Source of the DNA: Agrypnia vestita
Taxonomy: Eukaryota; Arthropoda; Insecta; Trichoptera; Phryganeidae
Assembly: GCA_016648135.1 (NCBI GenBank)
Contig: JADDOH010001553.1
Span: 124,001 to 188,000, forward strand
Direction of reading: 5' to 3'
DNA: 64,000 bases
Shown: positions 10,446-22,965 of the stretch, piece by piece
Layout: every line of letters starts with the position of its first letter
Position numbering within the stretch: the stretch's first letter is position 1
Notes under the pieces: model-generated
What the model saw: only the letters and a program-made list of their open reading frames with translations
The model's database searches: none
What the model was told of the DNA's origin: nothing
Made by a program: the position numbers and the translations under genes

Positions 10446-11384
10446 CGTGAAAACCTAAGAATATTCTTATGTAAATATATTGCTCGTCTGGACATTAAAT
10501 TTTTTCAAAAGATTCAACCGAGATTCGCTTATCCTACTTCCTATATACCTTCTGACTATTATTTGAAAATGCTACTTTTTGTATCATTTTATTGACGGGC
10601 TTTATCACAATGTAAACTTGCGCTTTCAAAAAACATGCTATACCCAAAATTAAATATTGAAAAATCTAATTCTAATTTTACAAAATCTATATTTTGTTTA
10701 AAATTTTTCCCTCTTTTTATTTTTAATCCCTAAATACCTCTAAACCAATCACATTTTCGGCAACGCTTTGTCTTCAGAATCATAAATTTAACGAACGAAG
10801 AAAACGGTAATATAAGCCCCTATACATTGTTTGCATACCTTTCTATTATTGTCATTATTTTCTCTGTCCTTCTGCACACGGCCTAATTTACTTTTACATG
10901 TTTCCCTTATGCTAATCCGGGTACATTTCGCTTGTGTGTTCATGCCGAATGCCTTTCTGAATGAATAAAATTCTTGGAAAATTTCGTTCATTTCGAATGC
11001 ACACTCGATGTAGGTATATGTTAAAATTCCTCCCAGTTTTAGTTCAAGGAGCAATGTTAATAATTCGTGTCTTTATTCCGAGAAATTTGTTGAATGAAAG
11101 TCCCACTGCATTATTATAATTTAAATTCCAGTTCGCAGATTTATGCCACAACTTTACCTATATATCTTTCGTATGTAGAGATGAATAGTGCAAAATTTTA
11201 TTTTCCACATAACATCATCTTCGCATCAATTACTGACCAATTAAGGTTTTGTCGTACCGAAAATACACGGTCGTACTCCATTGGTAGCCAATCAATCGTC
11301 TATTTCTTCTTCGTTCATTTTGTACCCATCTTTGAATAAGCTCCCAACTTAAGCAGTTCTCAGCAATGCGAAGCCGATATTTCT
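10446..11384. other. AT-rich DNA, no gene seen
   Basis: Open frames of 80-88 residues occur by chance. I see no domain, signal or repeat. Confidence 0.55.
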
Positions 11385-11530
11385 TCTGGTCATCACATTT
11401 GTGGTCACAGTGCTTCTATTGTCGTAGATGCCGCTGCAGGATACGGGTTCCTCTTTCGTCCGTAAGCCTCGCCACATGACCAGCATAGTCCCACGTCAAT
11501 CTTGTCGATCGTCTAAACCTTGTTAACCTT
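11385..11530 (-). pseudogene. LINE C-terminal remnant, degenerate
   Basis: The minus strand reads RSTRLTWDYAGHVARLTDER, which matches the WAGHVARxTDxR pattern near the end of insect LINE polyproteins. A stop follows shortly. Only a short piece survives. Confidence 0.55.
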
Positions 11531-11663
11531 TTTCTTCTTTTTCTTCCCACTCGATTGTATTCCCTTTTCACCGGGACACCCAACATTGTTCCAAAGTTCT
11601 ACGTGTAACAACTAATTTTAATACAGTCTGATATATAATAACTAGGGGGTATAAAAGCAAAGG

Positions 11664-11855
11664 CAGCAATATCCAAAAAAAAAATTAAGTCACCGAAGAT
11701 AACTAATTTATCATCTACCGAATATATAGCGTATAAATTTATAAGAAACATGATTTTTGAAGGGATACCTAGATACATAAAATCTAGAATTCAGTACATT
11801 TTAAATTAGTACTCTTCGGTGACTGCATTCAAAACTTTTTTTTTTGGATATTGCT
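11664..11855. mobile_element. small MITE with ~45-bp imperfect terminal inverted repeats
   Basis: The left AGCAATATCCAAAAAAAAAA then AGTCACCGAAGA is mirrored on the right by TCTTCGGTGACT and TTTTTTTTTTGGATATTGCT, ending at 11855. The arms differ by an insertion of about 8 bp. There is no coding capacity and no clear target duplication, so the superfamily is unknown. Confidence 0.75.
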
Positions 11856-12289
11856 ATACTATATCTGCACTCCGTATCAGTGCAGAAAGGATGCACTGCT
11901 AATACTCGCGTCTCTGAGGTATCTTCTTTGCATGGTATATGGTTAAGCTTTCCAAAGGCACCACATTTCAAATTTTTTCTCTCAAATTAGCTTTATTACC
12001 ATCCCCATCTTCAGGACCTATATTATTTAATATATCCCCCATTTCCTATTATAATTGCATATGGGTCTCGGGTGCACGGCTGCTTTTGTTTTGTTTAGAT
12101 TACTTTTCAGACAAGTTTTACTATGAAAATTTTAGACATCTCTTACCATCAATACGACGTCGTCATTTTTATCGCCAATCGATATCTACTATATGATCTA
12201 AGATGATTCACTCTTTTCTCGCTCAAGATGTAAAAAGTACAGCCTGCTCATCTGTCTATTCGATTCAGTTCTACACCATTAATATATAT

Positions 12290-12485
12290 TTTTTAATGGC
12301 TAATTTATTTTAAAGCCCCTGCCTATGGGTACAATGGTCGCCTTGGCCCTCCCATACTGCGCCTACTACAGGATCTGGTAAAATCCCAATTACAACACCG
12401 CGAGGCGCCTTGTTTCTCTTCTACTCCAGCGGCTCTCAAACCACCCATTCAAGTCTTCGCACGGGACCCTTGCGACATTTTATAT
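12290..12485 (-). repeat. possible retroelement 3' UTR fragment
   Basis: This is a CG-richer block whose minus strand runs from a GTCGCAAGGGTCCCGTGCG region to GGGCTTTAAAATAAATTAG, ending with an AATAAA-type signal. Composition and polarity fit a decayed retrotransposon 3' end. No coding similarity was found. Confidence 0.3.
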
Positions 12486-12734
12486 TAATTCCTTTATTCC
12501 TTTCACTCTTTCTTTTTCTTTCTCCAATGGCTAGAATTTATTCTTATTACGTATGATAGGACATGCACAGATGACAGGACGACACTCAAATTTTAAAATC
12601 AGAACAATATACTACGCAAGCGCAATGCGTGAGCAAAGAAGTCGCGCCTTATACCCATAAGTTGCTTATGTAATTCCTCTCACAGTGTGTCAACCCTCTA
12701 AATTGAGTGTTTCAATTTTTTATCAAATATCCTA

Positions 12735-12933
12735 ATCAAAAATGTTCACCTGTCTGTCCGTAACTCGTTGAAATAAAGTTGGAATTACTGCAACAACACT
12801 GGTGAAGACTAGGCGCTAAGGAATCCCGGGCGTCCGTATGGGACACGTCAATCAGCGCGCTGCTCTGGTTACACGCCAGGGTTGTTATTAATTATTATTA
12901 TGTCCCGTGATTTTTCACGGGTTTACAACTAGT
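12735..12933 (-). mobile_element. SINE-like element (family C), copy 1
   Basis: The minus strand starts at ACTAGTTGTAAACCCGTG with the hairpin CCCGTGAAAAATCACGGG, followed by AGCAGCGCGCTGATTGACG and a GACAGACAGG tail. The GCGCGCTGATT core recurs at 27705-27880 (-) and 58085-58265 (+). It resembles family B in its CCCGT-rich 5' end and GACA tail, so the two families may share ends. Confidence 0.5.
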
Positions 12934-12935
12934 AT

Positions 12936-14299
12936 ATTAAAAAGTTATATTTGTGAGAACAACTCGATTCGTCGTAAAATTATCAACGATTCTTACATAA
13001 TTTTAATACTACGATAAAAAAATTTCCGATGTCCATGAAAACTAATAAATACCCGTTATTCCATCGTAGACAGAGATAATAGAATACGACGAGTCTATTT
13101 TCAAAGTGATGAAAAAAAATTATCAACTCTTTTGTAGTTTATGAATCATAAAAAATGGTTCATGTAATGAGTATAAAAATTCATTTAAACAAACTCCATA
13201 TCAAAAGTGTACTTTATTATTGTAGTTAACTAGTCAATTAAGTATTTTTAATAAAATATAAAAACTGTTTTGAAGTGTAAAATGTTTAGTAAAAAAAATA
13301 TTTAAACCAGGCTAGAGACAGAGCGAGGCTTTCGCAAAAGGGTGTTGACAGAAGTTTATAATTCGAACTTACCTGCATAATGAACTAATATTAGTGAAGT
13401 ACAAGTATATTAAACAAGTATAGTATTATTTCGCCTGTAAAATGAACCCGTGGCATGTTTAACGGTATTATACAGAGTTAGTCCACAACAGTTTACAAGT
13501 AGATTCCTGCTTAAATTATGAGTCGAAAATATTCTAATATCAGTAGTTATGGAGATAATAATAACAACTTTTTTTTATTTATATTTTTTTATTTTTTTAT
13601 TTTTTTATTTATTAGAGACACTAACAGGATAATGGGTACATGACACTCAGATAATAAACATTATAGTGAAGACTATGCCCATTATCCCAATTACAAGTGT
13701 CTTCGGCACGCTCTAGTAACATGTATTTTTGTAATTAATTATATTTCACATGTACATTTATGTATATTATATATTTGTGTTTGAGTGTAGTGCGATTAGT
13801 ATTTAATGGATCTATAGGTTCATGTCGTCGTTTAGAAAATGGATGTTGTGTATGAGTGAGTTTTTGAGTAGTTAAAGACACCAAAGTTACAAACGACAGT
13901 CTAAGGTTTGACATGAAAACAACTGATATCGAATATTAAAAAGTCATTAGCTTTAATACAAGTCGAATAAATTGATTGAAACCTCGCAGGAAAATTGTGG
14001 TTCAAATTTTCACTCGTAATTTTGGCAGGAATCTTCTATTTTGTAGTTTGCCTACATACTTAATATATTGTTTATGCTTTTTATCTTTCTCATATTCTGT
14101 AATTTTTTTATTTTCTTATGCACCTATAACGTATTGCATTTATATTGTTGATATACTTAATTTTTTAGTAATTTCCTGCGTATGTACTTAGATAGCTAGT
14201 TTAACACTTTATGTTTCACGTTATATAGAAGTCCAAATCAGGTCGTGTATTATTAATAAAATAAATTAAAACTTCCACAATGTTTCAGTATAAAAAAAG
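12936..14299. other. AT-rich DNA, no gene seen
   Basis: It contains a T-rich low-complexity run (ATTTTTTT repeats, about 13565-13615). A decayed match to the CTAGTAG MITE interior (GACACCAAAGTT then ATACAAGTCGAATAAATT) lies at about 13870-13975. Confidence 0.5.
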
Positions 14300-14650
14300 T
14301 TAGTTGCAAAAGCGCTCGCATGTTTTGACAGGACAAAAGTCATGAATGACACTCGCGCCGCAGCTTGAGAATGCTAGCCAATCAGACAGTGTAGTGTGTA
14401 AACACAGTAGCGGTATACAAGTGTAGGGCAAGCACGTGCTCCCACTGTGACTCGCCGTGTCGCCCCAAAGCTGCCGGTGCATTCGTGTCACCTGGCTAAA
14501 ATGTGTAACCGGTTCCACGAGTGACATCCCGACGTAACTTGTTGGCTTTAAACTTTTTACGCCCGACGGTGTTACTGCGTTAGCGGCTCGGAGACTTGTG
14601 GCCGTGTCTACGAAGACGCCGAAAAGAATAAAGAGTAGATACTGTAAAAC
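14300..14650. promoter_or_regulatory. CG-rich noncoding island
   Basis: CG-rich sequence (CTCGCGCCGCAGC, GACGTAAC, CGCCCGACGG) leaves a 123-residue minus frame open. The frame shows no recognisable domain, so I read the block as a candidate regulatory element or decayed promoter. It lies about 0.6 kb left of the candidate first exon. Confidence 0.3.
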
Positions 14651-15259
14651 CACCAAGTAAAAAGAGCACACAAAAGTTAGACATTTTTAAATCTTGAAAA
14701 TCTCGAAAAAAGATTTTTTTATTTTTGATTTTTAATAAATTTCTCTGATTTCATATTTTAATCGAGTGGTTAATTATTACAAGTATTAAAATTTTATCTG
14801 AGGGTGTATTTTTTTAAATGAAATTAAAAATTTCCATTTAAAAATTAAAGTCACCCAATGAAGTAAAAACTCATAAGAAAACTTAATTACTTATAATGCT
14901 TTTTAGAAATATAAGTAATATTATTGTAATCACAACATCCCCCTTTTAAATACAATAAACAATTTCTCTATTAAAAATGTATGTTTATTTATAGAATTTG
15001 CAATATTTCATAACTGTTATTAAATTGCAATGTATCACAATAGATATATTTTTTGTTAAAAAGAATAAATTAATAAAAAATAATCCCAGCATAAATCATG
15101 ACACTAAATTGCATTGTTATTTGTCAAACACGTGGTAAAGTATACCAATCAATAAATTATGTGTAGCATTTTAATCAAAAATGATTTTTTCATCATTTTT
15201 CTTTTAATTAATTTAAACTTTTAATAATTCAACTTCTCCCAAGTGCCTTCCACTTGCCT
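14651..15259. other. AT-rich DNA, no gene seen
   Basis: Very AT-rich with homopolymer runs. No element ends or coding frames are visible. Confidence 0.55.
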
Positions 15260-15664
15260 ACTAAATGCCCCCCCACTAGCCGCCCCGGGTCACACGTCAG
15301 ATAGTACCACAGAGCATCTCGGCCACTCATAGTAACTCCACTGCTCATAGCGGGAGGACGCGTCTACTAGACACATTCGTAAATCGAGCGTACAACCTCT
15401 TTTGTTTCATAAACATTTTTCAGTCGGCGATAAAGCGCGCTGAAAACTTTGAAAGCTGTGAAATCTTTGAACTTGTTTAAACTTTGACCGGTTTATTCTC
15501 CCTTTGTTGATACCGTGTGATTTTGTTTTTGGAAGCTACATGCGACAACTTTAAAAATTTGTGTTGTGTTTTTGCGGTGAAGTGTTGAATATATTAATTC
15601 AAAATTGTGTTTTGTTTTTCTTCATCGTTATCAGTACTGCGGCCAGTTGAGAAGATCTTGATCG
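15260..15664 (+). promoter_or_regulatory. candidate promoter and noncoding first exon
   Basis: An abrupt CG-rich block (GCCGCCCCGGGTCACACGTC) is followed by TTTTTCAGTCGGCG, an arthropod initiator-like TCAGT with A at 15422. Next comes TTG/GTG-rich, ATG-poor sequence of the kind seen in insect 5' UTRs, and then a 5' splice-like GATC|GTATGT with GT at 15664. A TATA box is not evident. If real, this exon could splice to the acceptor at 61501 or to a gene outside the window. No transcript evidence is available, so it is a prediction only. Confidence 0.35.
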
Positions 15665-17498
15665 TATGTATTATTTAATATTATTTTACACAAGTTTATT
15701 AATATTTTTATATCGCAACACGTTATTATAATAATGTATTATGTAATTTAATTTTTTCTTAATTTATTTTTGTTGAAGATGAATGAAGTGAGATTATTTC
15801 ATTTACGCAATTGCGTATATTGTTATCTCTTATTATTATCGACTGTTGTGTAATTTTTTGTAGTATATTACGTTCAATTGAACATACTCTATGTCCTTTT
15901 GTAATCAGCAGAGTCCATCGAATGTACCAAACAAACGTTTCTCGTCATTTTGAGTCCGTTGTTTGGCAATCATCCAATTTGTAAAAGTTCGATAATATTT
16001 CCCCTTTACATATATTGTACGTAGTACTCTTCAGCATTGCGCAATGTTTAAATTTTCTTGAATTACAATGAAATAAATGGTTTTATTATAATAATATTTA
16101 TCTTTTTGGCGTGGAAATCTCTGCAATCGTAATTTTGAACAGTACACCGGATTCTGTATTTACGTTGGATATTTTGCACAGAATACCGTTTGTAAAAAAT
16201 TTAAAATGGGTTTGTAAGTGTGTACCTATATAAATCGGTCAAGTAAGACAAAAAATAAAATTCATTATTAAAATAAGCCCAAAAACTGTTACTGTCAGAC
16301 CATAAACGCAACCGTTTACGCATTTGTTTGATACGAAATCACTTTCATCACTTGAGATATCCAGGGGTAGTGTACTATTTCGTATCAAATTTACAGGTTC
16401 TCGTCTTCAACCAAAATTCAATTATTGATCGCTGTGATTGTTCTTTCGTGAGTTTCTTGTACATATAACTTTTGGTAGCGAGCAATCGGTCTAATCTCCT
16501 TGAAGCTATACAGCTCGTTCTTCGCTGCGATCATTTGTTAGAAAGAAAATTGTAAAAAAAATCTCATTGAATTCGTCACTTGTGGCCCTCCTTGCGCGCT
16601 CCTTTAAAACAACGTCTAGATATTTATTTTTTATCTTCCAATTTTTTATACCGTACTGTATTAAAATCGTGTTAAAATAGAATCCCGTGTTATATTTAAC
16701 AGAGTCAAATAAATAAATTAAATATTATAATGCATTTTAATAAGATTCAATTCACATTTATTCTTTTGGATAGTATTCAGAATTAACCTCAAAATGCCCT
16801 TGAAATTTCTTCATTGTGAGGGTTTTTTCTACATTCGTAATTATGTCTTACCTGACCATAGAACCTAATTGGATATTTATTCATTAATGATCAATAGGTA
16901 CAGTTCTGAGGAGTTGGGTTATGGCTATTACAATAATGTATTTGTCATGACCTGGTGTCATTAGTAGACCATTAATTTGATGTTGGGAGAGTTCACCTAG
17001 TAATTCTATATAAATGTCACATTTTGGGAAAAACCAAAGTAAACTTGTAGGTTCTTCTGGGTAATCCTGCCGTATCTCGGATTCCTTATTAACCTACATA
17101 AGAAATGGTAAAACTCCACAATCTTTATATTCAAAATATATTATTAAATATTTAAACAGCAATAAATAATAATAAAATGAGAGTGAATAATAAATATGGG
17201 TATTTTAAAATTATAACATAAAGGTTTACTGTACGAGATATTACTGATGTTTTAGTTGACTTCTAGGATTATATGACAAGATGATTTAACATGTAGGTAA
17301 CTAATTTTTTGTTATGTTATGTTATGTTATGTTATTTTATATTAACTCTGCATTCTACATATTTTATCTTTATTATCTTATACTTACTTTTACTTACTCT
17401 CTCATTTTAAATTATAAGGTAATTAGTACAACATCAAATTACTGTAATAGGTTTTGTAACCGTTGAAATAAATAAATAAAGTTAATAATACATTACAG
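15665..17498. other. AT-rich DNA with a hairpin and a microsatellite
   Basis: TTTGATACGAAAT near 16327 pairs with ATTTCGTATCAAA near 16376, giving a 13-bp stem with a ~35-nt loop. A (GTTAT)5 microsatellite lies at 17311-17335. A retroelement-like tail (AAATAAATAAATAAAG) is seen near 17467. No gene is seen. Confidence 0.55.
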
Positions 17499-17880
17499 AC
17501 GTCTCATAGGAAATCTATTTTATATGAGAAAGTAGATAGGGAAATCTTCTTAGGTGTTTGTGGTCCTACGATCTTTCGTATGGCTAGCGTAAGTCACTTT
17601 TACAATGTAACGTTCACCAATTCCTCCCACGATTAACTACCACATCTGTCAATTTTTTAGAAGTTGTATATGTTACTTTTTATACCTCATTTCACTATCG
17701 CCATCCGTGGTTGAAATTTTTCATCCCCGTGAACCAGTATAGATGTCGCCGTTGGTGATGTAGGTATGTATGTGTTGACTAGAGTTTTCGAAGCAATACT
17801 ATTTTTTATATGTAAATGACACCCAAAAAGACTTCCATACCTACTTTCCCATATAAATATCTTCGTTTCCTCTGGAGATG
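17499..17880. mobile_element. foldback element FB1, copy a
   Basis: FB1 is the recurring foldback family of this window. Its consensus arm runs GATAAATTATAGAAGTCTCA, CAGAGACGAAGC, TATGAGAAA, TGGAAGTCT, then TTAAGTGATCACT, CAATGCAACGTTCA and CCATCGTAAGAACATCC. In this copy the left arm begins GTCTCATAGGAAATC at 17499 and the right arm is its inverse, ending with TTCCTCTGGAGATG at 17880. Both arms carry the AAGTAGRTAKGGAARTCTT block. No coding capacity. Confidence 0.65.
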
Positions 17881-18005
17881 AAATCCAGCATTGTGTTCAT
17901 GAAAATTTTTAACATACTTAAAATATTCTGACATTATTATTACGATATTGTATCATTCCAATGCACGGACAAGACAACATGTTCACAGAACAAAGTGGAA
18001 CGATA

Positions 18006-18291
18006 GGTGTCTCGTAGCTAGTAGCAAAAACGTCAGAAGAGTCTTCTTCATTCAATTTTATATATAAAGTATTCTTTACACTTTTGGTGAAATGTCAATA
18101 GTTAAGAATAAGCGACATCAAAGTTTGCATTTTTTAATATTACACACATGTCTTTTGTAAAATGCCATGAAAGTAAATTATACCGAATGCTAATTTAAAA
18201 ATTCATTCGCATTGATACAAGTCAAATAAATTAAAGAATTATTTATATTTAAAAATGAACAAAAGTTTTACCTACCAGCTACGAGACATCC
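18006..18291. mobile_element. MITE (CTAGTAG family), complete copy
   Basis: The left end GGTGTCTCGTAGCTAGTAG plus CAAAAAC is matched in inverted form at the right end (GTTTTACCTACCAGCTACGA then GACATCC). The terminal repeats are about 26 bp with one indel. The interior includes ATAAGCGACATCAAAGTTTG. Fragments occur at 583-700, about 13870-13975 and 57648-57758. The target duplication is not clear. Confidence 0.65.
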
Positions 18292-19030
18292 TCTATAAAA
18301 GTTTTTATATTCAAAATTAGATTTGACATGTATATTTTTTATTAAGTTTGCTGTCTGAATCTTTGTTTCAATTTCAAAATCCCACAATGAAATTTACATT
18401 TTAATACAAATTTCAGATGCTCCGACGATCTTTACCCTTTACACCTAAAAACATGTCTTTTTTATGTTTTATATATTATATTTTTTATATATTAAATTCG
18501 CTTATTCTGTTTTCATCGCTTTTCGCTTTCGCAAGAGTCTTTTTTTTTATAAATTCATCTATGTTTAGTTTCGCAAGAAAATTTTATTAAATCTTTCAGC
18601 CATCTGCCTTGCGATTTAGGGTTTCTTTGATCCCAAGCCGAGAACGCGTAAAACATATTGCTAACTTTTTGCGTATTCAAAGGGAATACTCAAAAGAAAT
18701 GTCATACAGCCTCGCTAATGTACCCTGACGAGGTCGCCTGTCAGCGACAGCGTTGACGGGTATTCCCCGGATACTTTTTCCTATTAAATAAAAAAATTCA
18801 GCTCAAAGTTAATGTTAAATGACACCCTAACCGCCTCGTTTATGACGAGTTATAAAAAGTGTGCCATTTTGTATTGCCAAGTATATTCATTGGCGACCCA
18901 ACCTCCCGTACATACATATAAATGATGAAAAAATATAGAAATAAATGCTTTCAAAATTAAATATAATGTTTTAGCAAAATTTTTATATGAAAATATACTC
19001 CAGTTACTGGATTTGGTCCCCAGAGGGATG
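18292..19030. other. AT-rich DNA, no gene seen
   Basis: No open frame of interest. The last 40 bases (ACTGGATTTGGTCCCCAGAG) are shared with the sequence just right of the FB1 copy at 25037-25330. Confidence 0.5.
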
Positions 19031-19548
19031 ATTAATTAATTAAATTATAGAAGTCTCACAGAGACGAAGTTATTTATATATGAGAAAAGTTGATGGAAGT
19101 CTCTTATACGATAGCTCAGTGCTTAAAACCTGCGTAAGCTGGCTTACGTGATCACTTTACACAATGCAACGTTCATTAATTCCATCGCAAGAACATCCAC
19201 ACATTTTCAATTTTTTTTTTAAAGTTCTTTATATACATATATATATATGTTTGAATCGAGAACACTTCATATATTATACTGATCTCTGCTAGTTGTTGAC
19301 ATCTGTTGTTATTTTTTTCTCATTAACAAGTTAGTATATAGTATGTATCGATTTGAACATATATACGTATATAGAACTTTAAATAAAAAATTGAAAATGT
19401 GTGGATGTTCTTGCGATGGAATTGATGAACGTTGTATTATATAGAGTGCTCACTTAAGCCAGATTATACAGGTTGTAAGCCCTGAGCCATCGTATAAGAG
19501 ACTTCCATAAACTTTTCTCATATATAATTAGCTTCGTCTTAAATTAAA
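19031..19548. mobile_element. foldback element FB1, copy b (both arms long)
   Basis: The left arm has GAAGTCTCACAGAGACGAAG, TTACACAATGCAACGTTCA and AAGAACATCCACACATTTTC. The right arm from 19379 repeats these in inverted order, ending GCTTCGTCTTAAATTA at 19548. The arms are about 200 bp around a ~100-bp AT-rich centre. This is the best preserved two-armed copy and defines the family. Confidence 0.8.
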
Positions 19549-20234
19549 ATAGTGTGATTTTTATGATCTCGGATTTCTTTACTATAGCGTTTCCCTTATA
19601 CAAAGATTCCATTATAGGAGATTTTAACCTCGATGAAGTGCTTAGAAGTAAAGTAAGATTCCAGTAAGTCAGCAGGTACAAACATACGTTCACAAAAATT
19701 CAAAAACCATTTTGAAAGCCCAAATCTATTATGTTTCTTGTACATGTCTGTATTGTTTGAAATCTTCTACGTTTCTTTAACTTTATCAATCCAAATGCAT
19801 GGTAGTTTATTGATTAAAAGAAAATTTAACATACCTGATGATTATAATAAATTGTCAAGTTTAATACCTGTAATAACTAACCGTAATGTTTATATATCGG
19901 CAATGATTTTTACGTCGCCCAGATAATTTTGACGATGTTCATTGCCTTTATTTATTTGCTAGCTGACTAGCTAATGATAACTTTTGATGAATAAATAGCT
20001 CTATGTTCAAAGTAATAAAAATAAATTCCGATGCATAATATTGATTGAATGACAATTATCTACTGATCTTAAACTACACTGATTTTCAACGCGTTTAAAC
20101 TACGTTCCGAGTTCTACAATCATTATTTTTTATCCCCATGTTCAAAAAAGCCAGACCAATTCTTTAATCTTCATATTCCACATCCAGCTAGCTGCTTTTT
20201 TAGAGATGGTACACATTCTTGTTACGCATATTTA
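19549..20234. other. AT-rich DNA, no gene seen
   Basis: No supported feature. Confidence 0.5.
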
Positions 20235-21690
20235 CAGTCTGTCAAGAAAGTCTTGACAAATAATTGAGGGCGCTGCTATCGTTCACATGGTAACACTATT
20301 TAAAGATTGACTGTGTTAAAGTAAAACACTGTAAGCGAAAATTTTTTCGTAATTATTTTTTTGTTCCTTTAAAATGATTTTTTATCAACCTATAAGACAC
20401 AAAAGTGTTACATACTTTACTTATTTTTACTTCCAGACATAAAAAACTTCCAGCAAATTATAAATATTAGAACATACACTAGTATGACTGTCTGTATCCG
20501 ACTGAGGTCATGTCATCTGGTGTGATTTTATATAATATAATTAAATGAAATAAATTGATTAAGGGAAAAAAAAAGAGATATAATTATTGTAATATAAAAG
20601 AATTTAATAAAAACATTAAGTTAAAAAAACACAGTATAGAAAAAATATTACTACTGCTCTATTCCATTAATACTGCTCTATTTGAAGAGCATTTTTTGTA
20701 TGAAAATCCTATGCTGATTAAAATTTTTCGCAAAAGTTCATGGCTTCCTTCAAAATTTAAATCGCCCCGTACAACTTGCAACAAACTTCTCAAAGTGGGC
20801 ACCTCTTTTTTTACTGTATAAAAAATGCACTTTTTGCCTTATGGCACAGATGTCAAAATCATCCAATTCTTTTTTGGTCGCTCTTTCCTGTGTTTACCCG
20901 GTGTTGTAAATTTGCCTCGGGTTGTATTTCCCTCCTTGACAATTCTTCTTACAGAACTCAGGATTTGCCTGAAAAAAAAAACGTTGAAATTCATGAGCAA
21001 CACATTAATTTATTTTTCTAGAATCAGTTTCAGAGTTACTCAGTTTAGCTACTTATCACACTGCCAATGAGCTGATGCTAATGTTCGGCAATATATTTTT
21101 GTATTTTAAGTATATTAAATAGATTAGATATGAAAAAAGGAGAAAATTGAAAAGTAATATTATGTCGTAGTAGTGATACGCTTCGTCTAACCTAAATGGC
21201 GCTTACCGTGTTTTGTTCCTTGACCGTCACTACAATCTGTCATCTGTCATTTATTAGATACATTCGAAACAAATTAAATACCCTAGAATGTAGTCTAATA
21301 GACTTGTTATACATTTAAATGTTAAAATTAATCAAGAAAAAATAATTTAAAGTATAATGAACACAGTACTTACCAGTCATTTGAGATCTTCGCTCGAAAA
21401 CATTATTGATGTCACATGATAGCTTTCCGGCTTCAGACTCCGCCAAACAATGCGTATACACACTAAAAATTATCCGCCTAGATCCACTACGAATTGTTTT
21501 ACTCATATTATTGTTTTTAAAGTCTTTCAACGTTAAAAAATATTAAAAACAAAGAATCCACCACTTCTTAAATTAACCTCAACCCAAAACAACACAAGAA
21601 AATGACAAGAATGACGGAACTGCTAGTATTGCCAGTAAAATAATTTTTTGTTCTCAGTTTACCCACGATCAAGACTTTATTGACAGACTG
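20235..21690 (-). mobile_element. internally deleted IS630-Tc1-mariner type transposon
   Basis: The left end CAGTCTGTCAAGAAAGTCTT is matched in inverted form at the right end (AAGACTTTATTGACAGACTG, finishing at 21690). TA flanks both ends (20233-20234 and 21691-21692). Between them, the minus strand keeps two exons of a transposase N-terminal region. Nothing resembling the catalytic DDE/D domain is present, so this is a deletion derivative of 1456 bp. The terminal repeats are about 25 bp with few mismatches. Confidence 0.8.
20659..21506 (-). pseudogene. transposase N-terminal half in two exons, frameshifted
   Basis: Exon 1 (21506 down to 21374) encodes MSKTIRSGSRRIIFSVYTHC and continues to RRSQMT, with a consensus donor G|GTAAGT at 21373. 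Exon 2 starts after TTTTTTTTTCAG at 20968 and encodes SSVRRIVKEGNTTRGKFTTP. In later frames it gives VPTLRSLLQVVRGDL, then SHELLRKILISIGFSYKKC, and stops at 20659. One lost C at the exon junction and at least two further indels break the frame. The helix-rich pattern with 'tLrsLLqvv...LlrkIlisiGFsYkKc' matches the N-terminal DNA-binding region of insect IS630/Tc1-type transposases (from memory of the family). The protein normally continues with a catalytic domain that is missing here. Confidence 0.75.
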
Positions 21691-22734
21691 TAACATTTTC
21701 CGCATCTAAATTTTCCTACACGCGTTCTTCGGTTTTTTAATTTAGTTCAAATGTTTAATTAAACTTTATTGAGATGTTGTGATTTGTCCACTGACTATTA
21801 AGATTTATCAATTGATTGAATAAAAGTAAATATATTATCGACCTTGACTTCTTGCACTATTCACGTTCATCTGACATGTCTGCTGCCTATAAATATCAGT
21901 TCAGAACCCCATTGGACTCAAAAAAGTCGTATTTCGCATGAAAATTGCACATTTTTGGTTGATTTGTGGTATGCAAACTTAATAAAAGACTTCAGCTGCG
22001 CGTCACAGCAGGAAATTCGCAGTGTATGTGCGGTGATCGACGTTATCATATTCGCAGTTCATGATTCAGACGACCGAATTGAAGATTTTTTTGTAGTTCT
22101 CTCTTTTCGACATGGTTTGTTCTCATGACCTTAGCGGAATGACAGATAACTCTTGTTGGTAAACACGGAGGCTTATCAGGAACAGCGGGTCACGTCCATA
22201 GCTTCCAAACAATTTCCTCAGTTGTAATTCTATCGGGCATGCGCACATCAATTATGTAATTGTTTTTTATTGCGCTTATCAAAAAATAGCCTTTTATTGT
22301 TATTACGTCTACACATAATATTTGTCTCTTGTTTTTATTGTGGAAAATACCCATTTATTTTAGATTTGTTGACCACATTATAACAAAAATGCTCTTGAAA
22401 ATGTATTAATATTTAATGGATGTATGGCGTCATAAGAAATTAAGTCTCTTCACTGATAATGTTCGATAATACCGAGACGTGTCAATAGTTGTATGGTAAG
22501 GTATACCGAGAATTCGAGTCGTTGGTTTATTTTAATCCTTTCATAGTCTTGCCCTAGACAGGACAGTAAACATTAACTCTAGACTATCTAAACAGACACA
22601 GGACCAGATTAGGCTTGTGGAGATCCCGACGTCTTAACACGGCCTGAACTAGCAACATAATAATCTCTTGACTAAATTTATTTCTTACAACATACTTTTA
22701 TTTTTATTATTATTCTTCATCATCATTATCAACA
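21691..22734. other. AT-rich DNA, no gene seen
   Basis: A 94-residue frame at 21844-22128 has no recognisable domain, no signal and no homologous copy in the window. Nothing else is supported. Confidence 0.5.
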
Positions 22735-22965
22735 CGTTACAACAGGTGTGGATCCTAGCCTCCTCCGCAACTGACGCCACTCCCATATGTCCTTCTATCA
22801 TGGTGCTGACTGCGTCTACAAACATCCTGGGTAACGACGTCCAACCACCATAGCATCTCGCAGCACTCCTCCAGCCGATGGTTTTTATTTCGAGTGTTTT
22901 ATTTGCCGGTTGGTCCGAATCGACGCGTTGAACGTGACCAGGCCCACCCAGCGTACCACCTTTAC
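22735..22965 (-). pseudogene. LINE C-terminal remnant, degenerate
   Basis: The minus strand reads GHVQRVDSDQPANKT, then WTSLPRMFVDAVSTM and AEEARIHTC in one frame. This follows the GHVxRM...W..DV...AEEAktH layout of insect LINE C-termini. Charged residues of the consensus are eroded and no stop-free full domain exists. Confidence 0.55.

Noticed and set aside
14300..14671. 123-residue minus-strand frame
   Set aside because: Kept open by CG-rich composition; no domain and no gene signals. Recorded as a possible regulatory block instead.
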